Of a DNA stretch of 64,000 nucleotides, positions 8,859 through 18,179 are shown piece by piece. Every line of letters begins with the position of its first letter. The stretch's first letter is position 1. The notes beneath the pieces were generated by a model. It was given only the letters and a program-made list of their open reading frames with translations. It ran no database searches and had not been told where the DNA came from. A program made the position numbers and the translations under genes. Source of the stretch: Kineococcus gynurae (GTDB lineage: Bacteria > Actinomycetota > Actinomycetes > Actinomycetales > Kineococcaceae); NCBI RefSeq assembly GCF_050871315.1, contig NZ_JBJLRE010000026.1. One strand, given 5' to 3'.

Positions 8859-9139
8859 CGTGGCCTTCCGGGGATGCGGCTGTGATCGGCGGGGCGGGGA
8901 GGGTCAGACCGCCCGGCCGGGGGACGGACCGGCGGGCGGGCCGACCGGACCGGTCGGTCGCACCACCGGGGCGCCGGACGCCACCGTCCAAGGGCGACAA
9001 GGGGGTCGGTGGGACCGCTCGAGCACGATCACGGCCAACTCCTGCCTCTGAGGAACACGGTGACGCCGGCCGGACGGAGGGAGCAGGGGCTCCCTGATCA
9101 CCGTGCCGTGGCGAGACTGTACGCCCGATTGATCGTCGA

Positions 9140-9163
9140 GGTATAGACCATTGGTATATCAAT
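9140..9163. promoter_or_regulatory. Putative GntR-type operator, site A
   Basis: Contains ATTGGTATATCAAT (9150-9163), a 14-bp pseudo-palindrome (ATTGrTATAyCAAT), preceded directly by a second half-like word GGTATAGACC (9140-9149). Thirteen of 14 bases recur at 19573-19586 before the sarcosine oxidase operon. The form resembles operators of FadR/FCD-type GntR proteins (TTGGTATACCAA-like). It lies 96 bp before the Rieske start and about 290 bp before the permease start. Confidence 0.6.
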
Positions 9164-9246
9164 CTTCGCCGGCTGTTCACGTCAGACCTAACGGGACATC
9201 GGAGCGCGCACGACCCCGCCGGCGCGGGGGCTCCGGACCGCCCGGT

Positions 9247-9258
9247 TAGGCTCGGTGC
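9247..9258 (+). promoter_or_regulatory. Leaderless-type -10 box before Rieske gene
   Basis: TAGGCT (9247-9252) is followed by 6 bases and the GTG start at 9259. No Shine-Dalgarno sequence precedes the start, so the transcript probably begins at the start codon. Confidence 0.55.
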
Positions 9259-9600
9259 GTGGCCGCCGGCAACCCAGACGAACCCTTCGACGTGATCGCC
9301 TGCCCGGTGGCGGCTCTGCCCCCCGGCGGGGTCAACGTCCTCGACCTCCCCCGACCCGTCTCGGTGTTCAACGTCGACGGGGACCTCTTCGCCATCGACG
9401 ACACCTGCACCCACGCCGAGGCGTCCCTCGCCGAGGGATGGGTGGAGGACTGCGCGGTGGAGTGCCCGCTGCACGCGGCCACGTTCGACCTGCGGACCGG
9501 GCAGCCCTCAGGGCCGCCGGCGATCCGACCCGTCCGGACCCACGCCGTCGAGATCGTCGACGGCCAGGTCGTCGTCCACGTCGGAACGCCGCCGGCCTGA
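9259..9600 (+). CDS. Small Rieske [2Fe-2S] ferredoxin
   Basis: 113 aa soluble Rieske-domain protein. Cluster ligands are C50-x-H52 in DTCTHAEASL and C69-x-x-H72 in ECPLHAATFDL, the standard Rieske spacing. This is the size of stand-alone Rieske ferredoxins that feed electrons to dioxygenases or demethylases, not an oxygenase alpha subunit. It stands alone, divergent from the choline operon and convergent with purU. A role in demethylating betaine or a methylamine is tempting but unproven, because no oxygenase or reductase partner is in the window. GTG start supported by the -10 box 6 bp upstream. Confidence 0.88.
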   Translation: MAAGNPDEPFDVIACPVAALPPGGVNVLDLPRPVSVFNVDGDLFAIDDTCTHAEASLAEGWVEDCAVECPLHAATFDLRTGQPSGPPAIRPVRTHAVEIVDGQVVVHVGTPPA

Positions 9601-9635
9601 GGGCTGGCTGACGGTCGGGCCGAGGGCCGCAGCCC

Positions 9636-10478
9636 TCAGCGGAAGACCACGGTGCTGTGCGCGTTCAGCAGCACGCGGTGGCGGCAGTGCCAGGACACCG
9701 CGCGGGACAGGGCCAGGGCCTCCGCGTCCCGACCGACCGTGGCCAGGGCCACCGGGTCGTGGGTGTGGTCGATCCGGATGACCTCCTGCTCGATGATCGG
9801 GCCCTCGTCGAGGTCGGGGGTCACGTAGTGGGCCGTGGCCCCGACGAGCTTCACCCCGCGGTCGAACGCCTGGTGGTAGGGCTTGGCGCCCTTGAACCCG
9901 GGCAGGAACGAGTGGTGGATGTTGATGGCCCGGCCCCGCAGGTTGCGGCAGAGGTCGTCGGACAGGACCTGCATGTAGCGGGCCAGGACGACCAGGTCCG
10001 CCTGCAGCTCCTCGACGATCTCCAGCAGCCGGGCCTCGGCCTGCGGCTTGACGGCCGCGGTGTTCGGCACGTGGAAGAACGGCAGCCCCGCGGCCTCCGC
10101 CATCGGGCGCAGGTCCTCGTGGTTGGACACCACGCCGACGATCTCGCCGCCGAGGCTGCCCGAACGCCACCGGAAGATGAGGTCGTTGAGGCAGTGCCCG
10201 GCCTTGGACACCATCACGAGGACGCGGGTGGGCACCGAGTCGTCGTCGATCTCGACGTCCATGCCGAACTCCTGGGCGACCGGGGCGAAGTCCGCCCGCA
10301 GCTGCTCGACCTCGACGTCACCCGTGAAGGCGGTCCGGGAGAACAGCTGGCCGCTGGTGCGGTCGTCGAACTGCTGGTGCTCGGTGATGTCGCACCCGTG
10401 GGAGAACAGGAAGGAGCTGACCGCGTGGACGATGCCGGGGCGCTGCCGGCAGGTCAGGGTCAGGGTGAAGGAGCTCAT
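9636..10478 (-). CDS. purU: Formyltetrahydrofolate deformylase
   Basis: 280 aa cytoplasmic enzyme hydrolysing 10-formyl-THF to formate and THF. N-terminal ACT domain (about 1-85, starting FTLTLTCRQRPGIVHAVS), then a formyltransferase-fold domain with INIHHSFLPGFKGAKPYHQAF and YVTPDLDEGPIIEQ, which carry the N-H-D catalytic residues of the family. Last gene of the sox-DMGO-sdaA-purU series; its job here is probably to free THF loaded with one-carbon units by dimethylglycine and sarcosine oxidation. I use ATG 10478 because it gives the family N-terminus; a GTG at 10505 overlapping the sdaA stop is possible. Confidence 0.95.
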   Translation of the reverse strand: MSSFTLTLTCRQRPGIVHAVSSFLFSHGCDITEHQQFDDRTSGQLFSRTAFTGDVEVEQLRADFAPVAQEFGMDVEIDDDSVPTRVLVMVSKAGHCLNDLIFRWRSGSLGGEIVGVVSNHEDLRPMAEAAGLPFFHVPNTAAVKPQAEARLLEIVEELQADLVVLARYMQVLSDDLCRNLRGRAINIHHSFLPGFKGAKPYHQAFDRGVKLVGATAHYVTPDLDEGPIIEQEVIRIDHTHDPVALATVGRDAEALALSRAVSWHCRHRVLLNAHSTVVFR

Positions 10479-10498
10479 GGATCCGCCAATCGGTCGGG

Positions 10499-11884
10499 TC
10501 AGCACTCGGGGACGTTCTGGGCGATGGTGAGGGCGAGACCGCCGCGGGCGGTCTCCTTGTACTTGTCGGCCATGTCGGCGCCGGTGTCGCGCATGGTCTG
10601 GATCGCCTGATCCAGCCGCACGTGGTGGACACCGTCGCCGCGGATGGCCATGCGAGCCGCCGCGATGGCCTTGATCGAACCGATGGCGTTGCGCTCGATG
10701 CAGGGGATCTGCACCAGTCCCCCGACGGGGTCGCAGGTGAGCCCGAGGTTGTGCTCGATCCCGATCTCGGCCGCGTTCTCGACCTGTTCGGGCGTGCCCC
10801 CGATGACCTCGGCCAGCCCGGCCGCCGCCATCGAGCAGGCCGAACCCACCTCACCCTGGCAACCGACCTCGGCGCCGGAGATCGACGCGTTCTCCTTGAA
10901 CAGGATCCCGACGGCGGTGGCGGTCAGCAGGAACCGCACGATGCCGTCGTCGTCGGCGTTCTCGACGAAGTTCGCGTAGTAGTGCAGCACCGCGGGGACG
11001 ATCCCGGCCGCCCCATTGGTGGGGGCGGTCACCACCCGACCACCCGCGGCGTTCTCCTCGTTCACCGCCAGGGCGTAGAGGGTGACCCACTCCATCGCCC
11101 GCAACGGGTCGCGCTCGTCGGACTCCGACTCGAGCTTCTGCAGCAGCGCGGCGGCGCGACGACGCACCTTCAGACCACCGGGCAGGATCCCGGCCGTCTT
11201 GATGCCGTTGGCGACGCACTCCTGCATGACCGACCAGATGTGCAGGATGCCGGCCCGCACCTCCTCCTCGGGGCGCCGGGCGACCTCGTTGGCCATCATC
11301 AGGTCCGAGATCCGCAGACCCGTCCGACGGGCGTGGGCGAGGAGTTCCTCGCCGCTGCCGAACGGGTAGGGCACGGGCGTCCGGTCCTCGAGGAGCACCG
11401 GACCGTCGGTCTCGTCCTCGTCCAGGACGAAACCGCCACCGATCGAGAAGTAGTCGCGCTGCTCCAGGACCGAACCCGCCTCGTCGCGGGCCACGAAACG
11501 CATCCCGTTAGTGTGGAACGGGAGTCGCTCCCGTCCCAGCAGCGGGATGTCCTCGTCGATCGAGAACGGGACCGGGCGGGTCCCGCCCAGGACGAGACGT
11601 CCCTCCCGGCGGATCTCGTCGACCTGGGGCTGGACGGCCACCGGGTCGACGAGGTCCGGTCGGTGCCCCATGAGACCGAGCACGACCGCGGTGACCGTGC
11701 CGTGCCCGATCCCGGTGGCGCCGAGGGAACCGTAGAGCTCGCAGCGCACCGCCCCGACCCGGTCCAGCAGACCGAGGTCCTCCAACCGTCGGACGAAGGT
11801 GTGCGCGGCCCGCATCGGCCCCACGGTGTGCGAGCTGGAGGGCCCGACACCGACGCTGAAGAGGTCGAAGACGCTGAGGGTCAC
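10499..11884 (-). CDS. sdaA: L-serine ammonia-lyase (iron-sulfur, single chain)
   Basis: 461 aa enzyme deaminating L-serine to pyruvate and ammonia. The N-terminal beta domain begins SVFDLFSVGVGPSSSHTVGP, the family hallmark; the alpha domain has GCQGEVGSACSMAAAGLAE and LTCDPVGGLVQIPCIERN, whose Cys residues hold the oxygen-sensitive [4Fe-4S] cluster in characterised members. Start GTG 11884 overlaps the DMGO stop by 4 bp (GTGA), indicating translational coupling. In this island it would finish the route glycine to serine to pyruvate; the needed glyA is not in the window. Confidence 0.95.
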   Translation of the reverse strand: MTLSVFDLFSVGVGPSSSHTVGPMRAAHTFVRRLEDLGLLDRVGAVRCELYGSLGATGIGHGTVTAVVLGLMGHRPDLVDPVAVQPQVDEIRREGRLVLGGTRPVPFSIDEDIPLLGRERLPFHTNGMRFVARDEAGSVLEQRDYFSIGGGFVLDEDETDGPVLLEDRTPVPYPFGSGEELLAHARRTGLRISDLMMANEVARRPEEEVRAGILHIWSVMQECVANGIKTAGILPGGLKVRRRAAALLQKLESESDERDPLRAMEWVTLYALAVNEENAAGGRVVTAPTNGAAGIVPAVLHYYANFVENADDDGIVRFLLTATAVGILFKENASISGAEVGCQGEVGSACSMAAAGLAEVIGGTPEQVENAAEIGIEHNLGLTCDPVGGLVQIPCIERNAIGSIKAIAAARMAIRGDGVHHVRLDQAIQTMRDTGADMADKYKETARGGLALTIAQNVPEC

Positions 11885-14379
11885 TTGCGGATCTTCTCCA
11901 TGCCCGGGTCGACCAGCGGTTCGGCGGCCACGGTCGCGCGGATCCGACGACCGAAGTACTCGATCTCCACCGAGGACCCGACCGTGGCGGCCTCGGCCGG
12001 CAGCCAGGCATAGGCGATGGGGGTCCGGACCGTGTACCCGTAGGCGGCGCTGGTCACGTACCCGACGGCGTCGTCACCGACGAACACCGGCTCGTTGCCG
12101 AGCACGATGCTGGTCCCGTCGTCGACCGTGAGGCAGGCGAGCCGGCGCGTCACCGTCTCCTCGCTGCGACCCACCAGGGCCGGCCCGCCGACGAAGGTCT
12201 CCGGGGCCGAGCGCACCGCGAAACCGACACCGGCCTCGTAGGGGTCGTGCTCGGTGTTCATGTCGTGACCCCAGGAGCGGTAGCCCTTCTCCAGGCGCAA
12301 CGCGCCGAACGCCTGGCGCCCGGCGGCGACGATCCCGAACTCCTGCCCGGCCGCGTAGATCGCGTCCCACAGCCGCTGCCCGGTGTCGGCCCCGGTGTAG
12401 AGCTCCCAGCCGAGCTCGCCCACGTAGGACAGTCGGAGCGCGGTCACCGGGACCCCGGCGATCGTGACCTCGGCACCGCGGAAGTACTTCAGCGCCTCGT
12501 TGGACAGGTCACCCTCGGTCAGCGGCTGGAGCAGGTCGCGGGCCAGGGGGCCCCACAGACCGATGCAGCAGGTCCCGCCGGTGATGTCGCGGACCGAGAC
12601 GTACTTCTCGCTGCGGGAGGCCTCCCGGAGCAGGTAGGCGGTGTCGATGTTGCCGTTGGCGCCGACCTGGAACCGGTCCTCGGCGAGCCGGGAGACGGTC
12701 ACGTCGCTGCGGATCCCACCGTCCTCGGCGAGGAACAGGGTGTAGGTCACCGCGCCGACGGACTTGTCCATCTTCGACGTGGTCAACCGCTCCAGCAGCT
12801 CCAGCGCACCGGGGCCCGCGACCTCGATCCGCTTGAGCGGCGTCATGTCGTACATGGCCACCGCGGTGCGGGTCTTCCACGCCTCGACCGCGGCGATCGG
12901 GGAGGAGAACATGGCCGACCACTCGTCGCGCTCCGGCGGGGTCCACTCCGCGGGCAGTTCCGCGAGCAGCGACGCGTTCGCCTCGTACCAGTGCGGCCGC
13001 TCCCAGCCCCCGCCCTCGAGGAAGAAGGCGCCGAGCTCGACCTGGCGGGCGTGGAACGGGCTCACCCGGACGTCGCGCGGGGAGACCCGGGGCTGCAGCG
13101 GGTGCAGGATGTCGTAGATCTCGACGAAGTTCTGCTGCGAGGTCTCCAAGACGTAACCGCGGTCGAACTGCACCTCCTCGAACCGGTGCACGTCGAGACC
13201 GTGAAGGTCGTACTCGCTCACGCCGTCGACGAGGAGCTGCGCGACGGCCTTGGCCACACCCGCGGAGTGGGTCACCCAGACCGCTTCCGCGATCCAGAAA
13301 CCGGCCACCTCGCTGCTCTCCCCGACCAGCGAACCGCCGTCGGGCGTGAAGGAGAAGATGCCGTTGAAACCCTCTTCGACCTTGGTGTGCTCCAGGGAGG
13401 GCAGCAACCGCTTGGCGTCCTCGAACGCCGGCGCGAAGTCCTCCTCGGTGAAGGGGAGCATGGACGGCATCGAGGCGTGGTCGATCTCGCCGTCCTCGAC
13501 GAGGTCGGCCAGGTCGACCGGCATCGGCTTGTGGGCGTAGGAACCGATCCCGATCCGGTCGCCCCACTCGCGGTAGTACAGGTCGGCGTCCTGGTGGCGC
13601 AGGATCGGCAGCTTCGCCTCGCGCCAGGACTCGTTGCGGCCCCGCAGCTCGGCCACCTGGGAGGTCTTGGCGTACTGGTGGGCCAGCGGCAGCAGCGGGA
13701 CCTTCATGCCGATGAGGTCGCCGACGGCGGGACCCCAGAAACCGGCGCAGGACACGACGACGTCGGCCGGCAGGGTCTCCTCGGTGCCGTTCGTGCTGAC
13801 CCGGACGCCGGTGACCTTGCCCCCGGCCTGCTCCACCGCGACGACCTTGGTGCGACCACGGAACTCGACCCCGCGGGCCGCGGCCAACCGGGTCAGCGCC
13901 TCGACGGCGCGCGACGCCTTCGCGAGACCGTCGGTGGCGACGTGCAGGCCACCGAGGACCTGCTCGCGGTCGAGCAGCGGGTACCGGGCGACGCACTCCT
14001 CCGGGCTGATGAGCTCGGCACCCCGGATCCCCCAGGAACGGGCCCAGCCGTAGCGGCGCTCGAGGTCGGCGAGACGCTCGGGCGTGGTGGCGACCTCGAG
14101 ACCGCCGACCTGGTTGAAGCACCAGCTCTCGTCCCCGGCGGTGGCGCTGCCCAGCGAGAGCAGCTTCTCGACCGTGTACCCGGCCAGCTCGGCCATCGTC
14201 TTGGAGGAGTTCGTCTGGAACACCAGACCCGGCGCGTGCGAGGTCGAACCGCCGGTCAGGGGCAGGGGCCCCTGGTCCAGGACGGTGACCCGGGTCCAGC
14301 CGCGGGTGGAGAGCTCGTCGGCCAGGTTCGTGCCGACGATGCCGGCGCCGATGATGACGACGCGGGGGGTGAGCGACAT
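11881..14379 (-). CDS. dmg: Dimethylglycine oxidase (FAD/folate)
   Basis: 832 aa bifunctional enzyme, matching the length of Arthrobacter globiformis dimethylglycine oxidase. Residues 1 to about 425: DAO-type flavoprotein with GAGIVG at 11-16 and STSHAPG at 45-51, the position of the covalent-flavin His motif in related dehydrogenases. Residues from about 430: GcvT-like folate-binding half with SPFHARQVELGAFFLE, TAVAMYDMTPLK, LSYVGELGWELY and the C-terminal barrel. Oxidises N,N-dimethylglycine to sarcosine and H2O2, passing formaldehyde to THF as 5,10-methylene-THF. Start ATG 14379 has GAGGAG upstream; it lies 13 bp after soxG. Confidence 0.95.
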   Translation of the reverse strand: MSLTPRVVIIGAGIVGTNLADELSTRGWTRVTVLDQGPLPLTGGSTSHAPGLVFQTNSSKTMAELAGYTVEKLLSLGSATAGDESWCFNQVGGLEVATTPERLADLERRYGWARSWGIRGAELISPEECVARYPLLDREQVLGGLHVATDGLAKASRAVEALTRLAAARGVEFRGRTKVVAVEQAGGKVTGVRVSTNGTEETLPADVVVSCAGFWGPAVGDLIGMKVPLLPLAHQYAKTSQVAELRGRNESWREAKLPILRHQDADLYYREWGDRIGIGSYAHKPMPVDLADLVEDGEIDHASMPSMLPFTEEDFAPAFEDAKRLLPSLEHTKVEEGFNGIFSFTPDGGSLVGESSEVAGFWIAEAVWVTHSAGVAKAVAQLLVDGVSEYDLHGLDVHRFEEVQFDRGYVLETSQQNFVEIYDILHPLQPRVSPRDVRVSPFHARQVELGAFFLEGGGWERPHWYEANASLLAELPAEWTPPERDEWSAMFSSPIAAVEAWKTRTAVAMYDMTPLKRIEVAGPGALELLERLTTSKMDKSVGAVTYTLFLAEDGGIRSDVTVSRLAEDRFQVGANGNIDTAYLLREASRSEKYVSVRDITGGTCCIGLWGPLARDLLQPLTEGDLSNEALKYFRGAEVTIAGVPVTALRLSYVGELGWELYTGADTGQRLWDAIYAAGQEFGIVAAGRQAFGALRLEKGYRSWGHDMNTEHDPYEAGVGFAVRSAPETFVGGPALVGRSEETVTRRLACLTVDDGTSIVLGNEPVFVGDDAVGYVTSAAYGYTVRTPIAYAWLPAEAATVGSSVEIEYFGRRIRATVAAEPLVDPGMEKIRK

Positions 14380-14392
14380 GGGGGTGGTCTCC

Positions 14393-14947
14393 TCAGACGT
14401 ATTCGAGTGCGGCGTCGGCGAACCAGTCGGCCAGGTAACCGGCGAAGGAACTGCGGACCAGGACCGTGAAACCGGAGTCGCCCGCCAGGAGGACGACCTC
14501 CGCCAGCGCGAGCGTCGTGCGCACGGCGGAACCGGGCGGGAACGACCGGGGGTGCAGGTCGATCGAGCACCCCCCGGCGAGGAGGTCGCGCACCATGGGC
14601 CCGGTGAGCGACAGACCGACCCGGTTCGCGGACTGGTCCACGGCGGAACCACCGTGCGGGCGGAGGGTCTCGCGCAGGCGCCGCTCCAGGTCGGGCCCGG
14701 AACCGGCCGAGGTGACCAGGAACTCGTCGGGCCCCAGCCACACCACGACCCCGTCGGCCGTGCGGGAGAACGAACCCGGTCCCGGCAGGGTCGTCCCGAG
14801 GAACGCGGCCGCGGCGTCGGCGGCCGCGCCCTCGGCCCGCACGGCGACGGTCGCCGCCAGGGGTTCGAGGGCGACGATGCCGGCGGTCTCGGCGGGCAGG
14901 TCGCGACCGTCGAGCGGGTGGGTGGGGGTCAGCAGCAGCTCAGCCAT
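14393..14947 (-). CDS. soxG: Sarcosine oxidase gamma subunit
   Basis: 184 aa, matching the small gamma subunit of heterotetrameric sarcosine oxidase: WLGPDEFLV, SANRVGLSLTGPMVRDLLAGGCSIDLHP and a C-terminal FTVLVRSSFAGYLADWF are family-typical, the fold being related to the GcvT half of the alpha subunit. It overlaps the soxA stop by 8 bp. Essential for assembly in the characterised enzyme; no cofactor of its own. Confidence 0.95.
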   Translation of the reverse strand: MAELLLTPTHPLDGRDLPAETAGIVALEPLAATVAVRAEGAAADAAAAFLGTTLPGPGSFSRTADGVVVWLGPDEFLVTSAGSGPDLERRLRETLRPHGGSAVDQSANRVGLSLTGPMVRDLLAGGCSIDLHPRSFPPGSAVRTTLALAEVVLLAGDSGFTVLVRSSFAGYLADWFADAALEYV

Positions 14948-17867
14948 CGCGGCGGGCTCCTTCGGGGTCGACGAGAACGGCCGAGGTGACCTCGCAGGGC
15001 ACGAGCTCCCCGCGGACGACCACGGAGATCTCGTCGCCGACGCGGGCGAAACCCCCGGCGAGCAGGGCGAGGGCGAACGGCCGTTCCAGGTAGGCGCTGC
15101 GGTAGCTGGACGTCACGTGACCCAGCATCGGGACCGGCGGCGGGGGCAGGGTGCCGTCGGGCGTGGACTCGATCATCTGCGAACCCTCGGGCAGGACCGT
15201 GCTGCGGTCCTTGGGCAGCAGCCCGACCAGCTGCTTGCGCTGCGGGTCGTTGTTGAAGGCCCGGCTGTGCGAGCGCTTGCCGATGAAGTCGTCCTTCTTC
15301 TTCGAGACGACCCACGACATGCCCAGGTCCTGCGGGGTGATGGTCCCGTCGGTGTCCTGCCCGATGATCGGGTACCCCTTCTCGGCGCGCAGGACGTGCA
15401 TGGTCTCGGTGCCGTACCGGGTGATGCCGTAGGGCTTGCCCGCCTCGATCAGCAGGTCCCAGACCGGGGCGGCGTAGCGCCCGTCGACGTGGACCTCCCA
15501 GGCCAGTTCCCCGGAGAACGAGATGCGCGCCAACCGGACGGGCACCCCGCCCAGCACGGTGTCCACGAACGTCATGAACTCGAACGCCTCGGCCGAGACG
15601 TCCACGTCGGGGAACACCGCGCCGATCACGTCGCGCGAGCGCGGACCGACGACCGGGAACGCGGCGTACTGCTCGGTGACCGAGGCCAGGTGCACGCGCA
15701 GGTCCGGCCACTCGGTCTGCAGCCACTCCTCCATCCAGTCGAGGACGCGCGCGGCCCCACCGGTGGTGGTCATGACCATGTAGCGGTCCTCGTCGAGGCG
15801 CAGGGCGACCCCGTCGTCGATGATCATCCCGTCGACCCCGCACATCGCGCCGTAGCGGATCTTGCCGGGCTTGAGGGTGCTCATCATGTTCGTGTACACG
15901 CGGTCGAGGAAGATGCCCGCGTCCGGCCCCTGCACGTCGATCTTGCCCAGCGTGGACCCGTCGAGGATGCCCACACCGGTGCGCGCCGCGTCGCACTCGC
16001 GCAGGACGGCGGTCTCCATGTCCTCCCCGGCCAGCGGGAAGTGCCGCGGCCGCTTCCACTGCCCGACGTCCTCCCAGACGGCGCCCGCGGCGACGTGACG
16101 GGAGTGGATCGCGGTGGTGCGCACCGGGTCGAAGAGCTGACCGCGGTCGCGGCCGGCGAGCGTCGCGAACGCCACCGGCGTGTAGGGCGGGCGGAACGTC
16201 GTGGTCCCGACCATGCCCTCGGCGCTGCCCAGCATCCCGGCGAGGATGCCCGAGGCCACGATCCCGGAGGTCTTGCCCTGGTCGTGGGCGGTCCCGATGG
16301 TCGTGTAGCGCTTGACGTGCTCGACGGAGCGGATGCCGGCCCCGACGGCGCGGGCGATGTCGGCCACGGTCGCGTCGCGCTGGACGTCGACGAACTGCCG
16401 CTTGCCGGTCCCGTCCGGGTCCGGGACCTTCCACAGCACGGCGGCGGGCTGCACGGGCACCCCGGGGCCGGCGGTGGGGGCGGGCGCGCCGGCGGCCAGG
16501 TCGAACCCGACCGCGGTGAGGGCGCGACGGGCCGCGGCGGTCGCGTCCTCGAGCGTGGTGGCCAGGTCCAGGGCGCCGGCCGCGGCCCCCGTGCTGGTCA
16601 ACCCGGACAGCGGTTCGGAGGGCAGGAACGCCCCGCGGGTCGCGTCGTAGGCGAGCTTGCCGCGGGCCTGGCTGTAGAGGTGCACGGCCGGGTTCCAACC
16701 GCCGCTGACCAGGAGCAGGTCGCAGGCGACCTCGCTCTGCGGGCCGAGCTGGTCGCCCCCCAGGAGGTCGGCCACCAGGGCCCCGGCGACCCGCTGGGTG
16801 CCGGTGGTGCCGACGACGGCCGCACCGCGACGCACCTCGATCCTGCGCTGGGCGAGCTGGTCGCTCCAGTAGGCGGGCACCTCGGGACGGGCGTCGACCA
16901 CGCAGGCGATCTCGACGCCCGCGTCGGCGAGGTCCACCGCGGCCAGGTAGGCGGAGTCGTTGGTGGTGAACACCACGGCACGCGAACCGGCGAGGACGCC
17001 GTAGCGGTGCAGGAAGGTGCGCGCGGCACCGGCGAGCATGGTGCCGGGACGGTCGTTGTCGGCGAACACGACGGGCCGCTCGTGCGACCCGGCGGCGACC
17101 ACGACGTGGCCGGCGCGCACGCGGTGCACGCGCTGACGGGACACGTTGCGCGGCGCCTCGAGGCCGAGGTGGTCCGTGCGGCGCTCGACGGCGAGGAGGA
17201 ACCCGTCGTCGTAGACGCCGAAGGCCGTGGTGCGCTGCAGCAGCGTCACGTCCGGGAGCGCGGCGAGCTCGGCGACGGCGGCGGCCACCCAGTCCAAGGC
17301 CGGCACCCCGTCGATGACGGGGGCGTGGGCCGAGGCGGCCGTACCCGGCTCGCCCAGCAGCGATCCACCGGGCTCGCTCTGCTCGTCGATGAGCACGACG
17401 CGGGCCCCGGTGCGGGCCGCGGTCAGCGCGGCCTGCAGACCCGCGGGACCGGCGCCGACGACGGCGACGTCCACGTGCAGGTGGCGGGAGTCGTAACGGG
17501 CGGAGTCGCCGATCTCGGCGAGACGCCCCTGACCGGGGACGCCCCCGGCGTTCAGGCCGTCGAACAGTTCCGTGGTGCTGGCCAGCAGCATCGGCTCGGG
17601 GAACGGTTCCTCGATCTGCACGAGGCTGGTCGGGCACTCGGCCCAGGCCGCCCCGACGCCGCGCGGGCGACCGAGCTTCACGCTCGTCCCGATCTGGTGC
17701 CGGCCCTGGGCGAGCAGCGCCGACGCGAGCGTGTCACCGGGGTGGCCGGTGAAGCTCTGACCGGCGTAGGTGAACTCCAGGGTCCGGCTGCGGTCGATGC
17801 GACCCCCCTCGGGGGTGCGGAACGCCCCGGCGCGGGTCTCGACGCTCTCGAGGCTCTCGGGGGTCAC
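14940..17867 (-). CDS. soxA: Sarcosine oxidase alpha subunit
   Basis: 975 aa. Order of domains: small N-terminal 2Fe-2S-like fold domain (about 30-115), NAD-binding oxidoreductase region with VAVVGAGPAGLQAALTAAR at about 133-151, then the C-terminal folate-binding GcvT-type region (from about 585) with GELAWEVHVDGRYA and LRAEKGYPIIGQDTDGT. In the complex the alpha subunit binds NAD+ and THF, receiving the methylene group from sarcosine oxidised on SoxB. GTG 17867 overlaps the soxD stop by 4 bp (GTGA). Confidence 0.96.
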   Translation of the reverse strand: MTPESLESVETRAGAFRTPEGGRIDRSRTLEFTYAGQSFTGHPGDTLASALLAQGRHQIGTSVKLGRPRGVGAAWAECPTSLVQIEEPFPEPMLLASTTELFDGLNAGGVPGQGRLAEIGDSARYDSRHLHVDVAVVGAGPAGLQAALTAARTGARVVLIDEQSEPGGSLLGEPGTAASAHAPVIDGVPALDWVAAAVAELAALPDVTLLQRTTAFGVYDDGFLLAVERRTDHLGLEAPRNVSRQRVHRVRAGHVVVAAGSHERPVVFADNDRPGTMLAGAARTFLHRYGVLAGSRAVVFTTNDSAYLAAVDLADAGVEIACVVDARPEVPAYWSDQLAQRRIEVRRGAAVVGTTGTQRVAGALVADLLGGDQLGPQSEVACDLLLVSGGWNPAVHLYSQARGKLAYDATRGAFLPSEPLSGLTSTGAAAGALDLATTLEDATAAARRALTAVGFDLAAGAPAPTAGPGVPVQPAAVLWKVPDPDGTGKRQFVDVQRDATVADIARAVGAGIRSVEHVKRYTTIGTAHDQGKTSGIVASGILAGMLGSAEGMVGTTTFRPPYTPVAFATLAGRDRGQLFDPVRTTAIHSRHVAAGAVWEDVGQWKRPRHFPLAGEDMETAVLRECDAARTGVGILDGSTLGKIDVQGPDAGIFLDRVYTNMMSTLKPGKIRYGAMCGVDGMIIDDGVALRLDEDRYMVMTTTGGAARVLDWMEEWLQTEWPDLRVHLASVTEQYAAFPVVGPRSRDVIGAVFPDVDVSAEAFEFMTFVDTVLGGVPVRLARISFSGELAWEVHVDGRYAAPVWDLLIEAGKPYGITRYGTETMHVLRAEKGYPIIGQDTDGTITPQDLGMSWVVSKKKDDFIGKRSHSRAFNNDPQRKQLVGLLPKDRSTVLPEGSQMIESTPDGTLPPPPVPMLGHVTSSYRSAYLERPFALALLAGGFARVGDEISVVVRGELVPCEVTSAVLVDPEGARRDG

Positions 17868-18163
17868 TGCACGGCTCCGTTCTTCTGCTGCTGCTTCGGG
17901 GTGGGGTCACCGGGCTTGTAGGTACCGGCGAACTGGTAGCTGACGGTGTCGCGCACCGCGTTGAACCAACGTCGGCAGCCGGCCGAGTGCGACCAACGCT
18001 CGGCGAACTCCCCGCGGGGGTTCGCCCGGAAGAACAGGAAGTGCGCCCACTCCACGTCGTCGAGGTCGGCCGGACGCGCGGGGTACTCCACGAAGGCCTG
18101 GCCGCCGTAGTGGAACTCGGTCTCCTCGCGAGGACCGCACCACGGGCACGAGATCAGCTGCAT
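17864..18163 (-). CDS. soxD: Sarcosine oxidase delta subunit
   Basis: 99 aa. Cys6 and Cys9 (ISCPWCGPRE) plus the distal HSAGCRRWF give the Cys3-His zinc site of the delta subunit; YQFAGTYKPGDP near the C-terminus is typical. It sits between soxB (16 bp upstream) and soxA (4-bp overlap), the usual soxBDAG order. Confidence 0.96.
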   Translation of the reverse strand: MQLISCPWCGPREETEFHYGGQAFVEYPARPADLDDVEWAHFLFFRANPRGEFAERWSHSAGCRRWFNAVRDTVSYQFAGTYKPGDPTPKQQQKNGAVQ

Positions 18164-18179
18164 CGAATTCCTCCAGGCC

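Larger units (their letters stand above)
8859..9258. other. 400-bp divergent intergenic region, choline operon / Rieske gene
   Basis: No open frame with coding character is evident. The stretch 9120-9180 is clearly AT-richer than its surroundings and holds the pseudo-palindromic operator candidate (9140-9163) and, at its right end, the leaderless-type -10 box of the Rieske gene. The stretch 8880-9060 is GC-rich with several GGnCGG/CCGnCC words but no convincing structure. Confidence 0.6.

Noticed and set aside
9241..9258. Iron box before the Rieske gene
   Set aside because: GGTTAGGCT resembles half of an IdeR box, but the right half does not match; the bases are better explained as the -10 box TAGGCT.
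10478..10505. GTG 10505 as the purU start
   Set aside because: It adds nine residues with no family similarity; ATG 10478 gives the expected ACT-domain beginning, although the ribosome site there is weak.
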